NCBI GenBank assembly: GCA_017311315.1
Contig: CM029632.1
Coordinates: forward strand, 13,167,014 to 13,231,013
Reading direction: 5' to 3'
Origin: Dendrocalamus latiflorus
Lineage: Eukaryota > Streptophyta > Magnoliopsida > Poales > Poaceae
Length of the DNA stretch: 64,000 bases
The notes under the pieces were generated by a model. The model had not been told where the DNA came from. It saw only the letters and a list, made by a program, of their open reading frames with translations, and did no database searches. Each line of letters begins with the position of its first letter. The stretch's first letter is position 1. Made by a program: the position numbers and the translations under genes. Shown here in pieces: positions 57,630 to 64,000 of the stretch.

Positions 57630-57855
57630 GCACTGTCCGTGCGAGATATTACAGAGTAACAAATATTTACGTACGAGAGATTACAGAGTAATAAAAATTT
57701 ACGTGTAGTTTTTACCGATATAAATGAAGTCGGTACAGTATGTACTACAATTAACTAATAGACTATATCTTAAAAAGATACTTCGTTTAAAAGTTAGTTA
57801 TTATAGAAAAATAAAAAAACAGCTTTTACAAGTTAAAAAGAGCAGGTTTTTCGTA
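57630..57855. mobile_element. MITE, dispersed family copy D
   Basis: It shares GATATAAATGAAGTCGGTAC, AGTATGTACTACAATTAACTA and TTAAAAAGATAC with copy A at 16950. A small internal duplication, ACGAGAGATTACAGAGTAA, lies at the left. Confidence 0.6.
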
Positions 57856-57859
57856 CTTC

Positions 57860-60120
57860 AGCCTATTCTCAGTCTAGTTTGCAAAATGCTTTGATCTATT
57901 TCGAAGCACTTATGAACTCCTCTTCAAAAGTGAGACACCAAATTAAGCCTTCATAACTTCTTAAGACTTCCACAGCAATCTTTCGATTATCTCTAAAAGA
58001 AGAGATTGCAACCGCGGGTTTTCTTTGTACAGTGGCGCTCTTGTACAAATTTTATACAGACATCAACGTGGATACTTTACATTGGGTATCTCCGCTGCAC
58101 CGCTACAAGACAAAGCAGCCAAAGAAGAGATAGAAAGATGCAGAATTACAGACGATCCGAGGAGATCAAGACTGGACTGAATCAACGGCCACCGTGGTAC
58201 ATGCGTGGCTCCATCACATCAGTCAACATATACGGCGCGTTCAATTCTGTTTTTTTACATGGTTTTTAGTTTTTTTACTGAAATAATATTATAGCTGCAG
58301 TTAACTTTTGTAAAATATTTAATTAAAATAATAATAAAGAGAAAAAATGAAAAACATTTTCATATCTTCACAGACAATAAAAAAATAAAAAATGTATATT
58401 AACAAGTCAACGCTTTTTAAACAGTTTTTAGATTCCGAAAGCTAAAAACCAGATACCAAAGTAATTTGAATGGAACCATAAACCGTCGGCCGCAATATTT
58501 GTCGTATTGAGCCAACACAAGCCGCCACAGCATCTTCCAAAGCGGAATAAATGCCCTGATGTGTGCCAATGGCCATGCTGATTAGATTTCGTCGGAGATA
58601 CACATGCTGCAAGTGGTAATATGGTTGTATATGGTACTACCAGCTAGTGGACTACGACAGGCGACAGGCGAAGGTAGAAAACATCCTTCTTGTTCGTAGG
58701 GACAAAGAGTCGCGGGGACGTGAGTTCCAATGCGATGCCATGCTCTCATCCATAGTTATTTGCGACACATTGTGCAATGATGTTTAGGGTCTGAATATAG
58801 TAGATTTTAGTTGATTACGAGAGATTAGAGTAGTGAAACATATTCATATTAAGAAGTTGCTCTTATTAAAGTGACTCCCACAGTAATTTCTACAAATAAT
58901 AGAAATCATATTAAAAAATCACTCTATTCAAAAACTGACTTAAAAAAACTAAAAAATCAAAAGCTATTTAGAGCATGAACTTATTTGACAAACACAATGT
59001 AATGCCCTATCATGGACGGATCTACACACGTAGCAATTCGTCTCTGCTTTCGTCCATGTTCAGCCCACAAGTATTGGCACTGATTTCTCAACTTCTAGAC
59101 TCCCAAGCGCTATATACTACAACCGCTCACTGTAAACTTACTGTATACATCGTTCCACCGCTACTAGGCGCCTCTATACTACATAGCAATCTACATACTA
59201 CATAGCAAGTCTACTGTAGGAAGGGAGCATGTACGACACACTAACACGTATCCATCTTATCTTGGATCCTTAATTAATTTTGGACTCGCATTTGCAGAAG
59301 ACTTGACCTCGTCTCCAACGAATGGTCAGGCACATTGGAGGGTGATCGATGTTCTTCCGTAAGGACTCGAAACACCTTTGAGAAGACTTCCAAGCTAAAA
59401 AATTTGTTGAAAAAGAAGGCCTGAAATTGGAACTTAGAATTGTCGAATTGTAGTAACACACGTATGGGGAAAAAATGATGTGGGCATCGAATTTGAACCG
59501 GACTGATATCGTCATCCGACTCAGACAAAACTTCTTGCTTAAGGATACTCTGCAAAAGTTGTGAAGTGCGGCGGCGTGAAGTGCAATGGTACATTGGAAG
59601 GCGAAACCAGCTGAACATGTTACTTGAAGACAAGATTCCAGCACAAGCTTTTCACAGAAATATTGGGACAAGTAACAAAGGTAAGTTGTGACTTTGATCC
59701 TGTGTTTCAAGTTCATTTCACAGAGTAGCTACACGTGATGCCGAAATGCAGCAGCCTCGTAGACCAGCCGAACGGAAGCTTCAGCTCTGAACGTTCGTAA
59801 CTTTCAGTTTTATGTACCAAGAATGAAAATCCCAATGAGGTAGGCATATATAGCATTAACAGCATAACCAACTGTACAATTTCCGTTGAAACCAGCTACT
59901 ATGAAGATATGTGGGCAACGGTATATACCGCGACAGATTTATCATCGAAGTCGACAAGGTGAAATTTGTCCTGCAAGGGGGGGGGGGGGGAACAGATGGA
60001 TTACACTGGAGCGATGAGGACCTGCGAGGGTAACAGCAATTGATCACGCAAGAACAAATAATAGTATCACATAACATATACAGGTTTAAGGTTTTAGCAG
60101 GAACAAAAATACCTGACATA
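57860..60120. other. Intergenic region, no supported gene
   Basis: A MITE-like piece at about 58237-58480 (GGCGCGTTCAATTCTG ... AATTTGAATGGAACC). A 14-G homopolymer at 59977-59990. A low-AT segment 59280-59716 with two overlapping minus-strand frames but no recognised product. Confidence 0.4.
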
Positions 60121-60124
60121 ATGA

Positions 60125-60240
60125 ACTTCTCACGCGTCGGGTTCGAATCCCTCGTCTAGCAACCAATTTTTCCTAATCAAACCCAAGACCTCTCAGGGTT
60201 AGCTTCTTCCCACTAGACTAGCCCATCCTTATTGAGCAAA
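60125..60240 (-). repeat. tRNA-related SINE-like relic
   Basis: On the minus strand GGGCTAGTCTAGTGG (60210-60224) resembles a tRNA A box and GGTCTTGGGTTTGATTAGG (60172-60190) a weak B box, correctly spaced. On the plus strand GGTTCGAATCC (60140-60150) is a perfect B box followed by a CTCGTCTAGC acceptor-like end. It is not a complete tRNA. Confidence 0.35.
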
Positions 60241-60940
60241 TGGAGATTTACATGTTCTTTATCCTAAATTTCAATTTTAAATGATACATGGGAAGAGGTG
60301 ATCCTAATATGATACACAATATACAGTTCTCCCTTCACATTGATCTCATAGAAGTAACACAATCCTGTAAAGTAACAGTAAATGGATCTCAAATAAAATA
60401 TGGAATACAGAAATACATCAGAAAATTTTAATCAGCACATGTTTGCAAACAGAATTGAACCTCGTCAAGTACAGCTCAAAGCCTCAAACGACTAGATATT
60501 GGTATGGTCCAAATATAGGTATTATCGTTCAGTGAGCATGTTTATCAAAGAGGCAGTAGAGTATTCAACGACTTGTCTCCTGCATCTTTTGATATGTAAA
60601 TCATCCCATAAGAGTAGAGAATACAACTTATGTGCATTTTGACTATCCTTGTCAAAGAGGCAATATATTATTCGACTACTTATTACCTGACAATAAGAGT
60701 AGAGAATACAAGCTATTGGCATTTTAATCTGTCAATTGTTCTTGCAAAAATGTCGCTTACAGCACACTTAATTCAATCTTCAATAAACAACAACAGTTAC
60801 ATTAGAACCAATGTTCATTAAATGATGAGAGATAGATACCAGCTAAAAGGACACCGCAATACTATGCTATTTCAATTGACCAATCTCTTGTAAACAGTGA
60901 CACAATCATGCACATAACAGGAACTACTTGATATGAAGAC

Positions 60941-61018
60941 GTCAGGTGACGTTGGGTCACTGACGTGTAGGCCCACAGCTTGTGGGACCCACGCGTCAGT
61001 GACCCAACGTCACCTGAC
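60941..61018. repeat. 78-bp hairpin with 25-bp perfect stem
   Basis: GTCAGGTGACGTTGGGTCAC plus TGACG pairs perfectly with its inverse at 60994-61018. Pairing continues through GTAGGCCCACA / TGTGGGACCCAC with one bulge. It contains several ACGT cores. Confidence 0.9.
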
Positions 61019-62190
61019 TTACGTTAGAGAATCCCGGCGGAAAGAAGTAAAGAATAAACTGAAAAGATAAATATAACGAAACGTAAGAAGCGGTTCAAGA
61101 AACTAATAATAGCCCATGACATCCATTGGTTGGGCAGCCATGCAACGGTGGAGTATATCGGCTAAGAAAGTCATAACACACGACTACAAAGAATATTAAC
61201 AGAAATACCGCCTTAACTACAACTTTATGTGGCATTACAGAGCGAAAGAAACAATAAAAATGTTTCGATCGCACAGATTAAACAAACAAAACGCAACAAT
61301 GAAACATGGCCAGGGTGTCAATTTTACAGCACAAATGCATTATCGCACTAACAAATCCATCACCGTGCAAAAAAAAATTCTTATCGAGCACTAACAAACC
61401 AGCGCGTACTGAAAATCCTACGTAAAATAAAATTAAAATGAAAAAGAAGAAGAAGATAAAAGATTTTAAAAATCCAGAGTCTTTTCTCAAAAAGTAAAGA
61501 ACCCACAAAGTAAGCACACGACAAATTTCCAAAAGAACCAAGAAAACAGATGTTGCAGCGAAGGGGCTGGGAATTGGGATGGGGAGCTCGAGAGGAACGG
61601 GACCTTGAGAACACGTACAGAGTGGGGTCCTAATTAAGGACCCGTCGCCGGAGCTCCGCTGCTTCTACGGCCGCCTCTGGGGCGGTTGGTGGTCGGAGGC
61701 GGCGGAGTAATGGAGGAAGAGGAGGATGGAGAGGCACAGTGAGACGGTGACACAGACAGACAGACAGACAGACAGAACACGTGGGCTGTACGAGCCAGGC
61801 AGCGGCGAGGCCAGCCCGTTTCCACGGCGCGTTGCTCGGCCTGCAAGGTTAGCGTTGCGATTCCAAGGCCTTCGGACGCTTCGGCCGCGGCCTTTTGTGC
61901 TCCGCCATTGGGTTGATCCCGTAAGGTGTAGAAGGTGTTGTGCCGTAGCATGTACGTGGGACTCCACTTTGGAGCAGACCAGCGCTGCCAACATCTTCGG
62001 TACAAAAGCGGCCCATAGAAGCTAAAGAGATTGCTTACGGCTGTAACGGAAGGTTTTTAGTTTTAGCATGAATATTTATATGAATGTATCTCACTAGGAT
62101 ACAATAATCATATAATTATTATTTATCTGTAAAATATCACTATGTTCCTTAAATATACTCTTTATACTCATAAGAGAGAGACCCAACTAT
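61019..62190. other. Intergenic region with a CpG-rich patch
   Basis: 61600-61970 is GC-rich with an ACAG microsatellite (about 61753-61775). It could be a promoter region of a gene outside my recognition. No coding frame is supported. Confidence 0.35.
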
Positions 62191-62194
62191 GTGG

Positions 62195-62310
62195 TCATAA
62201 GTCATTCTACGATCACCTTATGATCATGAGTTTTTCTACGACCGTTTTATAGTCGTAAGTCTTTCTACCAGTATGACATAGTCGTAAGTTATTCTACAAC
62301 TACCTTACTC
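62195..62310. repeat. 29-bp tandem repeat x4
   Basis: Units start at 62195, 62224, 62253 and 62282 with the shared pattern TC(A/G)T(A/G)AGTnnTTCTAC. The copies are about 60-75% alike. Confidence 0.7.
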
Positions 62311-62394
62311 ATGCAGGTGGACATAGCAGAACAGCCCAAAACACACGCAAACAGAGGGGTCCGAGATGAGCCATTCGGCTAAGTAGCACACGGC

Positions 62395-63925
62395 GTGTAT
62401 TGCCTACACTGCCGGCGCGCCGCCTCTTCCCGGCCGCTGTGGACTCCTGCCCCTGCTGCCAGACTCTGCCATCTCCACTCCTTCAATCCCCATTTTCTTG
62501 CCTGGTTTTCAACCCGGATCTGCCCGATTCAAGGGCCAAGAAGACTTTTCATAGTGTGCTGGAGTGCGGTTCTTACTATCTTCTTCCTCCGCACCGGCCA
62601 CAGCCTTCCCTCAAGGAGGCCCCTCCTCGTGGGGAAATTTAACTTTTTGCCACTCTTAACATTGTCACATATCCAAATGTCACTCTCTTCATTGCAATTA
62701 ATATTTTGCCACTCTTGAGCCTACGTGGCGCCCCACGTCAGCGCCTCCGCGCCACGCTGGCCCGCGCCTGCGCCGGCGCCGCCGCCTCCGCCCCCGCGCC
62801 GCCGCCCGCGCCTCCCCGCTCGCCGACGCCCGCGGCCGCGCCTCCGCCTCCGTCCCCGCGCCGCCGCCCGCGCCTCCCCGCTCGCCGGCGCCCGCGCCTC
62901 CGCCTCCGTCCCCGCGCCTCCGCCGCCCGCGCCTCCCCGCTCGCCATCGCTCGCCCGCGCCCGCGCCTCCGCCTCCGTCCCCGCGCCTCCCCGCTCGCCG
63001 GCGCGAACTGCCGTCCTTCGACGCGGTCGAAGGCGCCGGAGAGCACGAGGAGGCGCGGGCGGCGGCGCGGGGACGGAGGCGGAGGCGCGAGCGGGGAGGC
63101 GCGGGCGGCGGCGCGGGAACGGCGGCGGAGGCGGCGGAGGCGCGGGGACGGAGGCGGAGGCGCGGGCGCCGGCGAGCGGGGAGGCTCGGGCGGCGGTGCG
63201 GGGACGGAGGCCGAGGCGCGGGCGCGGGCGCCGGCGAGCGGGGAGGCGCGGGCGGCGGCGCGGGGACGGAGGCGGAGGCGCGGCCGCGGGCGTCGGCGAG
63301 CGGGGAGGCGCGGGCGGCGGCGCGGGGGCGGAGGCGGCGGCGCCGGCGCAGGCGCGGGCCAGCGTGGCGCGGAGGCGCTGATGTGGGGCGCCACGTAGGC
63401 TCAAGAGTGGCAAAATATTAATTGCAATGAAGAGGGTAGCATTTGGATATGTGGCAATGTTAAGAGTGGCAAAAAGTTAAATTTCCCCTCCTCGTGGCTG
63501 TCCACTTCTGGCTACGCCACCCGCCTCTTTTTGGGAATCCGCCGTCCCTACACATCTACCTCGGTGGCCCTGCGTCTGGTTTGAGCAGGGACAACAAAGC
63601 AAGGCGCTTCTTCTTCCACCGAGCTGCGCAGCAAGGGAGGCCAATCCTCAACGCATTCGCTGTGCAAGAGCACCGTCGCCATCGCCCGCGGCGGTACGTC
63701 TCTGGCAGGGCCTGTAATCGACGACACGGCGACAGGTACACAGCCCAGGGAGCGGTGGGGAGCACAGCACGGCATAGCAGAACCACCACGGGCACCTACG
63801 TGCGAACGACGGCACGCGAGCGTACGCGGCCAGCCAAACCGCACCGGTGTGGACGCGCGCAGGTCGCTGGTACTGCACGGCCCGCACGGCGGCGGCACAC
63901 GTACGTACGCGCCGTTCCGAGCTAG
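62395..63925 (+). pseudogene. Possible reading frame split by the foldback element
   Basis: Before the insertion a frame starts at about 62395; after it one stays open to 63925. Removing the element plus one target copy (865 bp) joins them in frame, about 220 residues, Arg-rich at the end. A second frame (from 62400) also stays open across the junction to about 63714, so the GC-rich composition alone could explain both. No domain is recognised. Confidence 0.25.
62632..63487. mobile_element. 856-bp GC-rich foldback Mutator-like MITE with 9-bp target duplication
   Basis: It begins GGGAAATTTAACTTTTTGCC and ends with the exact inverse. CTCCTCGTG is duplicated at 62623-62631 and 63488-63496. The whole element is one inverted repeat: arms of roughly 370-400 bp, nearly identical over at least the outer 200 bp, around a short unique centre near 63003-63050 (TTCGACGCGGTCGAA is itself palindromic). 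The arms carry a GC minisatellite (about 55-65-bp units of CGCCTCCGCCTCCGTCCCCG type). Confidence 0.92.
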
Positions 63926-64000
63926 GTGGTTGCGGCCCGGGCGGGGCACTCGGCACGAGCTAACACACAGGATAACCGCTTTCGCACGGGTGCAGTTAGA

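Noticed and set aside
59270..59716. Two overlapping minus-strand frames (148 and 119 residues)
   Set aside because: No domain, no promoter or conserved text; overlapping frames suggest chance.
62706..63413. Four long Arg/Ala/Pro/Gly-rich frames (218-230 residues), two per strand
   Set aside because: Near-identical on both strands because the DNA is one inverted repeat of GC minisatellite.

Overview
The window looks like plant nuclear DNA from a grass (Poaceae; rice-like, though the species cannot be fixed from sequence alone). The evidence is GT-AG introns, a GC-rich intronless grass-style gene beside AT-rich intergenic DNA, and dense nested transposable elements: CACTA, hAT, Harbinger, Mutator-like, copia and gypsy. 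There are no operons, ribosome binding sites, rRNA genes or CRISPR arrays.

Host genes are few. Four small intronless genes, all on the + strand, at 7939-8175, 17767-18009, 22318-22578 and 46190-46459, form a dispersed tandem family of secreted peptide precursors of 78-89 residues. Each has a signal peptide, a variable spacer and a conserved C-terminal box C-x8-C-P. Their promoters share the block GTCGCACACGTAA or a close variant. This family is the most interesting content, and it resembles a phytocytokine-type signalling peptide family (possibly CTNIP/SCREW-like, unproven). The one large host gene is an intronless plant U-box/ARM E3 ubiquitin ligase on the minus strand (51881-53221), of the PUB20/21 (CMPG) type.

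0-5.3 kb is the 3' part of a large CACTA transposon: the end of its TNP2-like transposase, then a second gene in the same orientation that still reads as an intact 805-residue protein over seven coding exons and ends in a Ulp1/C48 cysteine protease domain, then the subterminal repeats and the right terminus at 5269. 5.3-7.5 kb holds a hAT MITE and a CACTA-like end. 8.3-16.1 kb holds repeat pairs, a decayed minus-strand gypsy element and a decayed plus-strand copia element. 18.5-21.8 kb has two hairpins, a non-autonomous CACTA element carrying a broken reading frame, and a foldback element inside a TA microsatellite. 24.2-25.6 kb is microsatellite flanking a repeat-rich block.

25.66-32.49 kb is a nested structure. 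A Mutator-like element with long inverted ends is interrupted by a 3968-bp copia element (gag and protease only; target duplication TAGGG) and by a solo LTR (TAATA). 32.7-45 kb holds a Harbinger-type MITE, hAT MITEs, a second solo LTR of the same family (TATTT) and a 3.48-kb gypsy solo LTR (ATCTG). 47-50 kb holds MITEs and a captured gene fragment. 53.6-64 kb is intergenic DNA with MITEs, hairpins, a tRNA-like relic and, at the end, an 856-bp GC-rich foldback Mutator-like element with a 9-bp target duplication.

All boundaries, splice sites and identities were read by eye. No alignments or searches were run.
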